From Pseudonocardia asaccharolytica DSM 44247 = NBRC 16224 (GTDB lineage Bacteria; Actinomycetota; Actinomycetes; Mycobacteriales; Pseudonocardiaceae): a stretch of DNA of 64,000 bases. A program made the translations under genes and the position numbers. The notes under the pieces were generated by a model. That model worked only from the letters and a program-made list of their open reading frames with translations. It had not been told where the DNA came from and made no database searches. Within the stretch, counting starts at the first letter, position 1; each line of letters begins with the position of its first letter. Shown piece after piece: positions 54,335 to 62,141 of the stretch. Where the stretch lies: the NCBI RefSeq assembly GCF_000423625.1, contig NZ_AUII01000023.1:1-64000 (forward strand), in the 5' to 3' direction.

Positions 54335-54380
54335 CCTGTGAGTGCGTAACAGTGTTAGAACACTGTTACGCACTCACAGG
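54335..54380. repeat. Dispersed 46-bp palindrome, copy 4
   Basis: Perfect inverted repeat: two 22-base arms (CCT + GTGAGTGCGTAACAGTGTT) around AG. It lies between convergent purM (stop 54331) and the NrtR-like gene, whose TGA (54374-54376, minus strand) and last Leu codon lie within the right arm. Outer triplet is CCT instead of the CCC of copies 1 and 2, changed on both arms, which keeps the pairing. Confidence 0.93.
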
Positions 54381-55057
54381 AGGCGGGTGAGCGGCGGAGA
54401 CAGGGCGGTAGCCGGGCCGCGACGGAACAGCTGTGCCGGGCGCCCGCGGCCGCCGGCGGCCCTCGATTCGGTCGGCATCAGGAAGCCGTCGGTCGAGGTG
54501 ACCTTGCGGGAGAAGTTGCGCGGGTCGATCTCGGTCTGCCAGACCGCCTCGTAGACCCGACGAAGCTCGCTGATCGTGAACTCGGACGGGCAGAACGAAG
54601 CGGCCAGAGTCGAGTACTCCAGCTTCGCCCTGGCCCGCTCGACGCCGTCGGCGAGGATGCGGTCGTGGTCGAACGCCAACCCGGCCGTCTCGTCGATCGG
54701 GCGCCACGCGCTGACCGCGGCCTCCGGATCGGCGACGGGCTCGGGGAGGTCGGGCAGCAGCGCGAGATGGGCGACGCTGAGCACCCGGCCGCGCGGGTCG
54801 CGATCCGGGGTGGCGTAGCTGGCGAGCTGCTCCAGATGCCCGGTGACGGCGTCCCCCGTGGCGGCCCGGGTCAGTTCGGCGAGCTGCCGGGCAGCGGTGT
54901 CGCGCAGGTCCTCGCGCGGCCTGACAAAGCCGCCGGGTAACGCCCAGTACCCGGCGTATGGCGGCGCGGCGCGCTGCACCAGCAGCCCGCACAGCGCCCC
55001 GTCACGCACTGTGAGGACGACGAGATCGACGGCGACGGCGAACAGGTTGCCACGCAT
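54374..55057 (-). CDS. NrtR-type NUDIX transcription regulator
   Basis: Protein of 227 residues with an N-terminal NUDIX-like domain and a C-terminal winged helix, the layout of NrtR regulators of NAD metabolism. The NUDIX region reads YWALPGGFVRPREDLRDTAA followed by RQLAELTRA. The catalytic REXXEE pattern is lost, as expected for an effector-binding rather than hydrolytic NUDIX domain. The winged helix has FTISELRRVYEAVWQTEIDP and NFSRKVTSTDGFLMPT. ATG 55057 lies behind CAGGGTGGCAACAC. A TAGTGTC-type inverted site lies upstream (55091-55110). Target genes are not next to it. Its stop codon lies in palindrome copy 4. Confidence 0.85.
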   Translation of the reverse strand: MRGNLFAVAVDLVVLTVRDGALCGLLVQRAAPPYAGYWALPGGFVRPREDLRDTAARQLAELTRAATGDAVTGHLEQLASYATPDRDPRGRVLSVAHLALLPDLPEPVADPEAAVSAWRPIDETAGLAFDHDRILADGVERARAKLEYSTLAASFCPSEFTISELRRVYEAVWQTEIDPRNFSRKVTSTDGFLMPTESRAAGGRGRPAQLFRRGPATALSPPLTRLL

Positions 55058-55090
55058 GTGTTGCCACCCTGACGAGAACTTGGGGAGCGA

Positions 55091-55110
55091 TTTTCGTCAG
55101 GGCGACACTA
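55091..55110 (-). promoter_or_regulatory. Candidate NrtR operator
   Basis: On the minus strand the sequence TAGTGTCGCCCTGACGAAAA resembles the NrtR box TAGTGTC-N-TGACA-type palindrome (TGTC and TGAC half-sites). It is 34-53 bases before the NrtR-like start. A related CCCTGACGA stretch at 55069-55077 lies opposite TCGTCAGGG (55094-55102), forming a 9-bp inverted repeat around the start region. Autoregulation is inferred. Confidence 0.45.
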
Positions 55111-55229
55111 CCGGGCGCTCAGGACCGGGCGGCGGTCCGGACCAGGCCGATCAGCTCCTCCTCGTCCGGATCGATCCGGCGCGGCGTCGACCCGCTCTAG
55201 AAGAACGTGCGAGGCGTTACGGTCACGGC

Positions 55230-55991
55230 GTGGCCGGGATGACGCCGCTTCAGGCGCTGCTCGTGGCCCTCGCCGGGCTCGGGGCAGGCGCGGTGAACGC
55301 GGCCGTCGGCTCTGGGACATTGATCACGTTCCCGATGCTGCTCGCGGTCGGATTCCCGCCCGTTGTGGCGAACGTCTCAAACAACATCGGCCTGGTGCCG
55401 GGGTCCGTCGCCGGGGTGTTCGGCTATCGGCGCGAACTGCGTGGCCAACGCTCCCGTCTCGGGCTGCTGTGCGGCGCGTCCGGGATCGGCGGGCTGGCCG
55501 GGGCGGGCCTGCTGCTCGCCCTGCCCACCAGGACCTTCGCCGCGGCGGTGCCGGCTCTGATCGGCCTCGCGGTGGTACTCGTCCTGGCCCAGCCGCTGGT
55601 CGCCCGGCGGGTCGGAGCCCATGGTCCGCCCGAGCGAGAACCCCGCTGGCTGACCGCGGGCGTCACCGCGTCCGGGATCTACGGGGGCTACTTCGGTGCC
55701 GCGCAGGGCGTGATACTGCTCGGGCTGATGGGCGTGGCCCTGCCCCAAGACCTGCAGCGGATCAACGCGTTGAAGAACGCGATGGCACTGACCGTCAACC
55801 TCGTCGCCGGGGTTGTCTTCGCACTGTTCGCGAACCGGATCGACTGGACCGCAGCACTGCTCATCGCTGCGGGTGCCGTGGTCGGAGGCCGACTCGGTGC
55901 GGCGCTCACCCGTCGGCTACCGCCGACGGCGTTCCGGCTGCTCATAGCCGCGGTCGGGCTGGCCGCGATGACCACCCTGGTGGTGCGATGA
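55230..55991 (+). CDS. TSUP family transporter (TauE/SafE)
   Basis: Membrane protein of 253 residues with about eight spans, in the sulfite-exporter TauE/SafE (TSUP) family; anion substrates such as sulfite or sulfoacetate are known for relatives, but none can be assigned here. It has two matching halves, each with the family motif: GLGAGAVNAAVGSGTLITFP with NVSNNIGLVPGSVAGVFGYR, and GGYFGAAQGVILLGLMG with NALKNAMALTVNLVAGVVF. GTG 55230 or ATG 55239 is the start. It is divergent from the NrtR-like gene and convergent with the DUF3073 gene. Confidence 0.9.
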   Translation: MAGMTPLQALLVALAGLGAGAVNAAVGSGTLITFPMLLAVGFPPVVANVSNNIGLVPGSVAGVFGYRRELRGQRSRLGLLCGASGIGGLAGAGLLLALPTRTFAAAVPALIGLAVVLVLAQPLVARRVGAHGPPEREPRWLTAGVTASGIYGGYFGAAQGVILLGLMGVALPQDLQRINALKNAMALTVNLVAGVVFALFANRIDWTAALLIAAGAVVGGRLGAALTRRLPPTAFRLLIAAVGLAAMTTLVVR

Positions 55992-56021
55992 GGTTCCGGA
56001 AACGCCGTCGGACGGGCCGGC

Positions 56022-56231
56022 TCAGCGCCGGCGCGCCTCCTGCTCGTCCACGTAGGAGGCGTACTCGTCGGCGTAGTCGTCGGCGTGCTCGTCGGTCGCG
56101 TGCCCGTCGTCGGAAGCCGCTTTCCCACTCCCGATCTCACGTTGCAGTGCGTCGAGATCCATGGTGGGGGAGCTGTACTTGAGCTGACGGGCCACCTTTG
56201 TCTGCTTGGCCTTGGCTCGTCCGCGCCCCAT
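56022..56231 (-). CDS. DUF3073 small protein
   Basis: Conserved actinobacterial protein of 69 residues with unknown function. The basic start MGRGRAKAKQTKVARQLKY and SPTMDLDALQREI are the invariant family parts; the C-terminal half is acidic and Asp/Glu/Tyr-rich (DEHADDYADEYASYVDEQEA). The charge split suggests nucleic-acid or protein binding. It lies shortly after purM in mycobacteria as well (Rv0810c). ATG 56231 has GGGGATCAGCC upstream, a weak site. Confidence 0.9.
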   Translation of the reverse strand: MGRGRAKAKQTKVARQLKYSSPTMDLDALQREIGSGKAASDDGHATDEHADDYADEYASYVDEQEARRR

Positions 56232-56406
56232 GGCTGATCCCCCTTACAACAGGGAAGGGGCGGCCGGATGTCTCGGCGGCCCCGTTCATCTCGTCAATCT
56301 CCTGGTCCCCACCGTACCTTGCAGGGGCCCGACCGTGCGACGTGGCATCGATGGTGTGACGTTCGACCGGTCCGGTGACCGCCCTTGACTGGAATCATGC
56401 GGAGCC

Positions 56407-57237
56407 ATGCTGGCCCCGTTCCTGTCCTACCTGCGGGTGTACGAACCGATGCGCGCGTTCGAGGGGCCATCCGGTGCGCCCATCCGGGCAGGGCTCGCGC
56501 GCGGGGCCATCGCGCCGGAGCGGGCCGGGTGGCGGGAGCGCGAACTGTGCCTGCGTGCGCTGGTGGGATCGCGGCTCCTGCCCGGTGATCCGACGACCGA
56601 CCGCGGGGCCGACGTCTTCGTCGTCACCGAGCCGTCCGGCGAACAGCTGATCTGCCCGTTCGACACCCGGCCCCGCGCGGCGGCCGCCGTCCTGGGCTTC
56701 CTCGACTCCGAGGAGCCGCTGCTTCGGGCCAGCGCCCTGCCGGTCTCCGAGACCGTCGCCCGGCGGTGCGCCACCGCGGCGATGGCCGAGCTCGGCGACG
56801 GGGCCGCGCACGTCGTGACCGCGGCCTGGATCGTGCCGCTGCCGTGGTTCGCCATGGTCGATCCGGAGCAGCGGGTGCTGCGGCTCGACCGGCCACGCCG
56901 GGTGTGGTGGCGGGTGCCGATCGGCACGGCGCGGGCCAGGGCGATCCGCGCGGAGAAGATCCTTCGCGATGCGCTGGGCGACACCGGGCCCGCTGAGGTG
57001 CTCGCCGAGACGGAGCGCTGGCTCGAGCGCTTCGACCGGTCGTCGGTCCTCGAGCTCGACTACGGCGGATTGGTCGAGCTGATCAACGATGAGGCGTTGC
57101 GCGCCGACGAGTCCGCGCAGCTCGTGCGGTGCGGCCTTCAGGCCCTGCGCGACGGCGACGAGGAGACCGCCGGGGACTGCTACGACCGCCTGCAGGAATT
57201 CTGGGGCGCGGTGGCGGGCAAGCAGCGCGCGGGCTGA
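56407..57237 (+). CDS. Conserved hypothetical protein
   Basis: Soluble protein of 276 residues that I cannot assign to a characterised family. It begins MLAPFLSYLRVYEPMRAFEG, a stretch seen at the start of uncharacterised actinobacterial proteins, and contains PWFAMVDPEQRVLRLD and RRVWWRVPIGTARARAIRAEKILRD-type Arg-rich stretches (kept here as RRVWWRVPIGTARARAIRAE). The C-terminal third is acidic and helical (TERWLERFDRSSVLELDYGG). No membrane span, no metal motif. ATG 56407 is the natural start. Its end converges on ygfZ with 65 bases between. The 175 bp before it hold nothing but a weak promoter region shared with the divergent DUF3073 gene. Confidence 0.7.
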   Translation: MLAPFLSYLRVYEPMRAFEGPSGAPIRAGLARGAIAPERAGWRERELCLRALVGSRLLPGDPTTDRGADVFVVTEPSGEQLICPFDTRPRAAAAVLGFLDSEEPLLRASALPVSETVARRCATAAMAELGDGAAHVVTAAWIVPLPWFAMVDPEQRVLRLDRPRRVWWRVPIGTARARAIRAEKILRDALGDTGPAEVLAETERWLERFDRSSVLELDYGGLVELINDEALRADESAQLVRCGLQALRDGDEETAGDCYDRLQEFWGAVAGKQRAG

Positions 57238-57302
57238 CCGACCGGCGCGAGATCGACTGGGCCGCGCGTTCAGGGCGACGAACCGACCACGGGGAACAGA
57301 CG

Positions 57303-58406
57303 TCAGCCCCGCAGCCTCCCACGCAGCTGCGCGGCGCGGCCCGGCGGCGGGGTGGTGTCCTCGGTAGGCACCGAATCCGGGTCGATCGAGGCCGGCGCTG
57401 CACGGTCGTCGGTTCCGGCGACCAGCTCGGCATCAGCAGGCACCGAGCGCTTCACCAGCGCCAGCGCAACCGCTCCCAGCTCGTGGTGCAGCACGACCGT
57501 CCCGACCCGGCCGACGGCGCGCCCGTCCCGCAGCACCGGGTCGCCGGTGCGCGGCTGCTCCTCATCCCCGGCGTCGAGGTGCAGCAGCACCAGCCGGCGC
57601 GGCGGCCGGCCGAGGTTGGCCACCCGCGCAACGGTCTCCTGGCCGCGGTAGCAGCCCTTCGTCAGGTGCACCGCGGGGCCGATCCAGCCGACCTCGTGCG
57701 GGATCGTGCGTGCGTCGGTGTCCAGGTGCAGCCGCGGCCGGACGGCCTCGACCCGCAGCGCCTCGAACGCCATCGTGCCCGCGGGCCGGGCTCCCGCCGC
57801 GGTGAGCCGCTGCCACCAGGCCTCGCGCTCGCCGCGCGGGACGAGCAGGTCCGCAGCGTCCGAACCGGGCCATGGCATCCGTCGCACGAAACCGTCACCG
57901 GGCAGGGCGGCGCATTCGTTCGGCCGGTGCGGGGCGGGGACGCCCGCCGCGTCGAGCACGTTCGCGGTCTCCGGGCCGACGAGGCTGAGTACGGCGAGCT
58001 CCGCAGTCGCGTCGCGCGGCTCGACCTTCGACCAGAAGATCATCTTCGTCAGGTAGTCGAGCAGCGCACCCGCGTCCCCGGGCTCGGTGTCGAGCCACAC
58101 GACCTCGTCGACGTGTGCGACGGCCATGTGGTGCAGCACCCGGCCGTTGCCGTCGAGGACCAGCGCCTCCGTGCCGGTGTCGGCCGGCAGTTCGCTGACG
58201 TGCTGGGTGAGCAGCAGATGCAGCCAGCTCAGCCGGTCCGCGCCGGGGACGGCGAGGACTTCGCGGTGGCTGCGGTCGACGACGGCGGCCGAGCGCGCCA
58301 TCGCGCGCTGCTCGGCGAGCGGGTCGCCGCAGTGCGCCGGTACGGCCACGTCGGGATCGGGGGCGCTCTCGGGCCGGCCGACCTCCATGGGCTCGGACGT
58401 GCTCAC
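57303..58406 (-). CDS. ygfZ: YgfZ/GcvT-fold folate-binding protein
   Basis: Tetrahydrofolate-binding protein of 367 residues related to GcvT; the family helps assembly or repair of iron-sulfur enzymes. The signature KGCYRGQETVARV is at about residue 253, with the conserved Cys. Upstream parts VVDRSHREVLAVPGADRLSW and FLLLTQHV-type (seen as WLHLLLTQHVSELP) match the N-domain. The last 40 residues are Pro/Asp-rich and variable. GTG 58406 has a strong GGAGGAG site and overlaps the stop of the Fur gene (TGA at 58403-58405), so the two are coupled. Confidence 0.93.
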   Translation of the reverse strand: MSTSEPMEVGRPESAPDPDVAVPAHCGDPLAEQRAMARSAAVVDRSHREVLAVPGADRLSWLHLLLTQHVSELPADTGTEALVLDGNGRVLHHMAVAHVDEVVWLDTEPGDAGALLDYLTKMIFWSKVEPRDATAELAVLSLVGPETANVLDAAGVPAPHRPNECAALPGDGFVRRMPWPGSDAADLLVPRGEREAWWQRLTAAGARPAGTMAFEALRVEAVRPRLHLDTDARTIPHEVGWIGPAVHLTKGCYRGQETVARVANLGRPPRRLVLLHLDAGDEEQPRTGDPVLRDGRAVGRVGTVVLHHELGAVALALVKRSVPADAELVAGTDDRAAPASIDPDSVPTEDTTPPPGRAAQLRGRLRG

Positions 58407-58840
58407 TGGTGCTCCTCCTCGTCGGACGGCCGCTCGATGCATCTCCCGCAGCGCCCGGACAACGCGACATGGGTGACGTCGAGTTCGAAATCGCATTCGC
58501 GCCGCAGCCGCGCGGCGAGGTCGTCCATCAGGTCGGTCTGGGCCTCGGTGACCGCGCCGCAGCTGTGGCAGACCAGGTGCACATGCGTGTGCTCCTGCTC
58601 GGAGTAGGTCGGCGCACCGTGGCCGAGGTGGGTATGCCGGACCATGCCGAGGCGTTCGAGCAGGTCGAGGGTCCGGTACACGGTCGTGATGTTGACGGCC
58701 GGAGCGGCGCTCTGCACCTGCGCGCAGATCTGTTCGGGTGTCGCGTGTCCCAGGTCGCGGACGGCGTCGAGGACCAGTTGTCGCTGCGGGGTCATCCGAA
58801 GGCCGCGCCGGTGCAGCGTCTGTCGCAGCGTGGTGTCCAC
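58403..58840 (-). CDS. Fur family metalloregulator
   Basis: DNA-binding metal- or peroxide-sensing repressor of 145 residues. Winged helix: RGLRMTPQRQLVLDAVRDLG and VNITTVYRTLDLLERLGMV. Regulatory metal site: HTHVHLVCHSCGAV. The structural zinc site pairs that CxxC with the later SGRCGRCIE. Spacing fits Fur/Zur/PerR alike; I cannot decide which metal it senses. GTG 58840 begins DTTLRQTLHRRG. Coupled to ygfZ, which handles Fe-S proteins, so an iron or oxidative stimulus is a reasonable guess. Confidence 0.92.
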   Translation of the reverse strand: MDTTLRQTLHRRGLRMTPQRQLVLDAVRDLGHATPEQICAQVQSAAPAVNITTVYRTLDLLERLGMVRHTHLGHGAPTYSEQEHTHVHLVCHSCGAVTEAQTDLMDDLAARLRRECDFELDVTHVALSGRCGRCIERPSDEEEHQ

Positions 58841-59097
58841 GAACCCGATGGTAGGCCGGTCCGGTGGCGGTCGGCGGGTGGCTGTCCACGGCGAAGCGGC
58901 GCCGGACGAGGCACACTTGGAATCGGCACCGAGACACCCTCGGAATCGGCATCGAACGAGCAGGTGGGCCGTCCGCGCCGGACGGGGATTCCTCGGTGAC
59001 GGCGGTGCTCCGTTAGAGTGAACCACGCTGGTGGGGGGCGACGCCCTCCCTACCCTCGGCCAAATGGCGGGGATTTGTGTGTTCAGGAGGATCTGCG

Positions 59098-60315
59098 ATG
59101 ACGGCTGACGGGGGCGATCGATTCCTGAGCACCCCGCGCTTCGACGTCGTACTCCGCGGCTACGACCGGCGGCAGGTCGACGAGCACGTGGCGCGGCTGC
59201 AGCGGGTGCTCGGCCGCATGCGCGCCGATCTGGACGCGGTGCGAAGCCAGCCGTTCCCCGCGGTACCGCCGATGGCCGTCGACGGCCCGCCGGCGCCGCC
59301 GGGCGACATGCGTCCCCGCCCGACGCCACGGCCGCGCCCCGGCCCGCCGCCGGCCACCCCCGACAAGATCGACGACTTCAGCGATCGGATGCAGAGCATC
59401 CTCCAGGCCGCCGAGGAGGAGGCCGAGGAGATCCGCAGCCGGGCTCGTCGGTCGATCAAGGCCGAGGAGGAGGCCGCGCGGGCCGAGCTCACCGAGTTGC
59501 TGCGCCAGCGAGACGCCGTCCTCGGCGAACTGACCCGGCTGCGGGGTCAGCTGGAGGGTCTGCTGGCGAGCCCGACCACGCGGATGCCCGCGACACCCCC
59601 GTCCGCGTCGGCTGGTGCCGGCGCCCCGCAGTCCGGCCCGCGCCCGACGCCCGGGCGCTCGCCCGATGCCGCTGCGGCCGGCTCGCGGCCCGCCCTGGCT
59701 GCGGCCGCCCCGGCGAACGACCGTGCCGCCGTCGAGGCGACGACCGCGATGCGGCCGCACAAGGAGGCCCCGACCCAGGCCGGCGAGCTGTTCCGGCCCG
59801 CGGCGAATCCGTCGCAGGCCGAGCGCACCGATGAGCCCGCGACCGCGATCGTGCCCCGCCGGCCGGCCGCGGCCAAGGACACCGCGGAGAAGAGCGGGCC
59901 GCCGAGACCCGGGAAGGACGCGCCGGGCGAGTCGAAGCCGGACGTCGAGAAGACCACCGTCGTGAAGGCCGTGCGGCCGTCGGGCACCACCGGATCGGCT
60001 GATTCCGATCGTGCGGATGCGAAGCGCGAGGAGCCCAAGTCCGGTCCGGCGGAAAAGCCGGGCGAGAAGGCGGGGAAGAACTCGTCGGAGGTCGACGAGA
60101 CGGTCGCCGTCGGCGCGGTGCGGCCCGGCCAGCGTGCTGCCGCGACCGGTTCGAGTGGGAAGAACAGCACGTCAGCGGGCTCGTCGCCCAAACCGGCCGC
60201 GGATGCGGAGAGCCCAGGAAAGGGGACCGGCGGTACGTCCGGGTCCGGTTCGACGTCCGGTTCGGCGGCGTCCTCGCGGAGCGACCGGTCGGGCTCCGGG
60301 TCACGCTCCGGATGA
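59098..60315 (+). CDS. DivIVA-domain protein with long disordered tail
   Basis: Protein of 405 residues. The N-terminus is a DivIVA-like membrane-curvature motif (FLSTPRFDVVLRGYDRRQVDEHVARLQRVL). After a Pro-rich linker comes a coiled coil at about 97-160 (FSDRMQSILQAAEEEAEEIR; RARRSIKAEEEAARAELTEL). The remaining 240 residues are low-complexity Ala/Pro/Ser/Lys/Glu with repeated short units such as KTTVVKAVRPSGTTGS and DETVAVGAVRPGQRAA, ending in Gly-Ser repeats. It probably localises to curved membrane or poles. ATG 59098 follows AGGAGG. A TAGAGT box at 59014 is a possible -10. Confidence 0.82.
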   Translation: MTADGGDRFLSTPRFDVVLRGYDRRQVDEHVARLQRVLGRMRADLDAVRSQPFPAVPPMAVDGPPAPPGDMRPRPTPRPRPGPPPATPDKIDDFSDRMQSILQAAEEEAEEIRSRARRSIKAEEEAARAELTELLRQRDAVLGELTRLRGQLEGLLASPTTRMPATPPSASAGAGAPQSGPRPTPGRSPDAAAAGSRPALAAAAPANDRAAVEATTAMRPHKEAPTQAGELFRPAANPSQAERTDEPATAIVPRRPAAAKDTAEKSGPPRPGKDAPGESKPDVEKTTVVKAVRPSGTTGSADSDRADAKREEPKSGPAEKPGEKAGKNSSEVDETVAVGAVRPGQRAAATGSSGKNSTSAGSSPKPAADAESPGKGTGGTSGSGSTSGSAASSRSDRSGSGSRSG

Positions 60316-60360
60316 GGTTGGCAGCGCACGGTGACGTAATTCGGCGTACGGTTCGGAACC

Positions 60361-61155
60361 ATGCAGCTGCCGATTTCCCCCGAGGTGCTGATCCCGCTGG
60401 CTGCCGGGGTGGCGGCGGTGATCATCGCGCTGGTCGTCCTGCTCGCTCGCCGGCGGCGCAACGGGCGAGACGTCGCGGCAGAGCCCGTCGCGGAGCCGAT
60501 CCACACCGATTGGACCGGTGAGGGCGCCAACGGGCCGTCGGAGCCAGTTCTGCGGGCTTCCGCCACGGGGCAGACACAGCCGGTGACCGTGGCCGAGGCG
60601 GTCGCGGAACGGATGGCCTCGACCGCCGAACCCGATCCGCCGCCACGCCAAGCGGCCGTGCCTGCGGACCACGCGTCGAGCCAGGCCGAGTCGAACGGGA
60701 ACCCGGAGCGCCACGGGACCGGCCATGGCCAGCCCTCCGACCCGGCGTCCCGGCCGGCCGCGGCGGGCTCGAGCGGCACCGTGGCCGACGCCGTCACGCA
60801 GGCGTTCGCGGCCCGGAGCGCGGCGACGCGGGTCACTGCGACGAGCCGGGACGACGCCGCGGCCTCCGGGGAGGTGCGCGCGGTGCCCCCGCGCGGCGAC
60901 ATCCGCGACCGGCTGCTGGAGGTCCTGCTCGACGACCCGGTGCGGGCCATCGGCGCGGCCGTCGACCTGCAGAGGGCGCTCGGTCGGCTCGAGAAGCTCA
61001 CCGAGGCGGTGCGGCAGGAGCGCGAGGCGCTCAGCTCGATGCTCCGCAGGCTGGTCGACGCCGGACTCGACGTCGACCAGATCGGGCGGCTGTCCGGGTT
61101 GTCCACCGACGACGTGCGAGCGATGCTGGGGACGTCGGCGGCGCGGAGGACCTGA
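60361..61155 (+). CDS. Hypothetical single-span membrane protein
   Basis: Protein of 264 residues with an outside N-terminus, one membrane span (LIPLAAGVAAVIIALVVLLA), a basic stop-transfer RRRRNGR, and a low-complexity cytosolic stretch. The C-terminal 90 residues form a predicted helical domain: IRDRLLEVLLDDPVRAIGAA, VDLQRALGRLEKLTEAVRQE, and VDQIGRLSGLSTDDVRAMLG, the last being HTH-like. I do not recognise the family. It starts 45 bases after the DivIVA-domain gene on the same strand; both share Ala/Pro-rich linkers, so a joint function at the envelope is plausible. Confidence 0.65.
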   Translation: MQLPISPEVLIPLAAGVAAVIIALVVLLARRRRNGRDVAAEPVAEPIHTDWTGEGANGPSEPVLRASATGQTQPVTVAEAVAERMASTAEPDPPPRQAAVPADHASSQAESNGNPERHGTGHGQPSDPASRPAAAGSSGTVADAVTQAFAARSAATRVTATSRDDAAASGEVRAVPPRGDIRDRLLEVLLDDPVRAIGAAVDLQRALGRLEKLTEAVRQEREALSSMLRRLVDAGLDVDQIGRLSGLSTDDVRAMLGTSAARRT

Positions 61156-61161
61156 CCGCCC

Positions 61162-61788
61162 TCAGCCCGCCACGCGGTGCAACCGCGCCGACAGATGCGG
61201 CTGCAACGGCTGGCCCACCATTGCCCGCTCGTCGACATAGGCGAGATCGCCGCCGTCCACGATCCCGTAGAGCCGGTGCGATCCGACGACCTCCTTGGCG
61301 CTCGCGGTGCGCATCACGGCGTCGGTCTCGATCTCCCAGGACGTCAGGTTGCGGACCCGGCCGTAGAACAGATCCATGATCCCGGTGGCGTGCGCGATCA
61401 TGACCTCGAGGGCGCCGTCGGGTTGCGGCCGCCAGAAGCCGGTCTCGCGCGCCGCGGGACGCAGAACCTCGCCATCGGGGCCGAGCAGCCAGGCCGTCGC
61501 CTCGTAGCTGAGGAACGGGCGCCCGTCGTGTGCGAACACGAGCTGCTGTCCGAAGTGGAAGGGTCCGTCGATCGTCGGGTAGACGACCTCACCGGTCCCC
61601 CGCCACACGCCGACGAGCGGCAGCAGCCCCAGGCACTGCTCGTGCAGATCGGGGCCCTCCCGCAGGTTGGCGGTGTCGTCGGGCACCGGCAGATCGTCCC
61701 AGCGGGGCCGGTTGCGCTGCGCCGTGTCGGAGGCCGCGTTGGCCGGTCCGGAGACGGTGCCGCGGACCTGTTCACCCTTCTCGGTCAT
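61162..61788 (-). CDS. FABP/nitrobindin-like beta-barrel protein
   Basis: Protein of 208 residues in the nitrobindin/DUF1794 family of small beta barrels that bind heme or another hydrophobic ligand. The diagnostic stretch LVGVWRGTGEVVYPTIDGPF lies at about residue 59; barrel strands FHFGQQLVFAHDGRPFLSYE and GFWRPQPDGALEVMIAHATG follow. The C-terminal QPHLSARLHRVAG carries the His expected to bind heme iron in nitrobindins. The first 40 residues are disordered. ATG 61788 overlaps the stop of a small membrane-protein gene. It is the last gene of the sseA operon, as in mycobacteria (Rv0813c). Confidence 0.88.
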   Translation of the reverse strand: MTEKGEQVRGTVSGPANAASDTAQRNRPRWDDLPVPDDTANLREGPDLHEQCLGLLPLVGVWRGTGEVVYPTIDGPFHFGQQLVFAHDGRPFLSYEATAWLLGPDGEVLRPAARETGFWRPQPDGALEVMIAHATGIMDLFYGRVRNLTSWEIETDAVMRTASAKEVVGSHRLYGIVDGGDLAYVDERAMVGQPLQPHLSARLHRVAG

Positions 61789-61916
61789 TGCCCGGTCTCC
61801 GGCAGGATGGTGGTCGGGGCGGGCTCGGTGGTGAACAGCCTGCGCAGCAGGTAGCCGGTGAAGGCGACCACGCCTGCGCTCGTGGCGATCAGCAGTCCGG
61901 TGAAGAACCAGTGCAC
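61785..61916 (-). CDS. Small membrane protein (43 residues)
   Basis: A short frame between the broken DUF1416 gene and the FABP gene. It reads VHWFFTGLLIATSAGVVAFTG then YLLRRLFTTEPAPTTILPET, giving one clear membrane span followed by a basic stop and a Pro/Thr-rich tail. Its TGA overlaps the ATG of the FABP gene (ATGA, 61785-61788), the normal sign of coupled translation in this genome. GTG 61916 has no strong ribosome site. It is too short for most gene finders. Function unknown; a quinone- or heme-related partner of the FABP protein is only a guess. Confidence 0.6.
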   Translation of the reverse strand: MHWFFTGLLIATSAGVVAFTGYLLRRLFTTEPAPTTILPETGQ

Positions 61917-61965
61917 GGCCGCGGAGCATAGTCGCGCGGCACCGTCGTCGGTCGAGGCTGGCGGG

Positions 61966-62141
61966 GGAACGGGCCGACGAGACGACTTCCGCAGTGAACT
62001 CCCCGGTCCCGTCGAGCAGTCGCACGAACGCGCCCCCGACCGGCCGGTCCCCGGCGACGACGCGGCCGACGAGCACGGTTTGCCTGGTCAGGTCGATGTC
62101 TGCGGGCAGCGGGCTCCCTGGTCCGGCGCGCCGCAGCTCAT
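61966..62141 (-). pseudogene. Broken DUF1416 (SseC-like) gene
   Basis: DUF1416 proteins (SseC/SseC2 in mycobacteria, about 100 residues) accompany sulfurtransferase genes. Here ATG 62141 overlaps the sseA stop and starts correctly with MSCGAPDQG, but this frame then reads ARCPQTST and stops at about 62090. The true sequence continues in another frame as PLPADIDLTRQTVLVGRVV then AGDRPVGGAFVRLLDGTGEF, TAEVVSSAR, so a single base has been lost or gained in the GGAGCCCGC stretch. After SSAR (about 61969) the conserved C-terminal half (the FRFFAAPG... part) is missing. A frameshift plus truncation make it a pseudogene, unless a sequencing error is involved. Confidence 0.75.

Noticed and set aside
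54335..54380. Palindrome read as a phage attachment or recombinase site
   Set aside because: No recombinase gene is near copies 2-4 and every copy sits at a gene end; the terminator/REP explanation is simpler.
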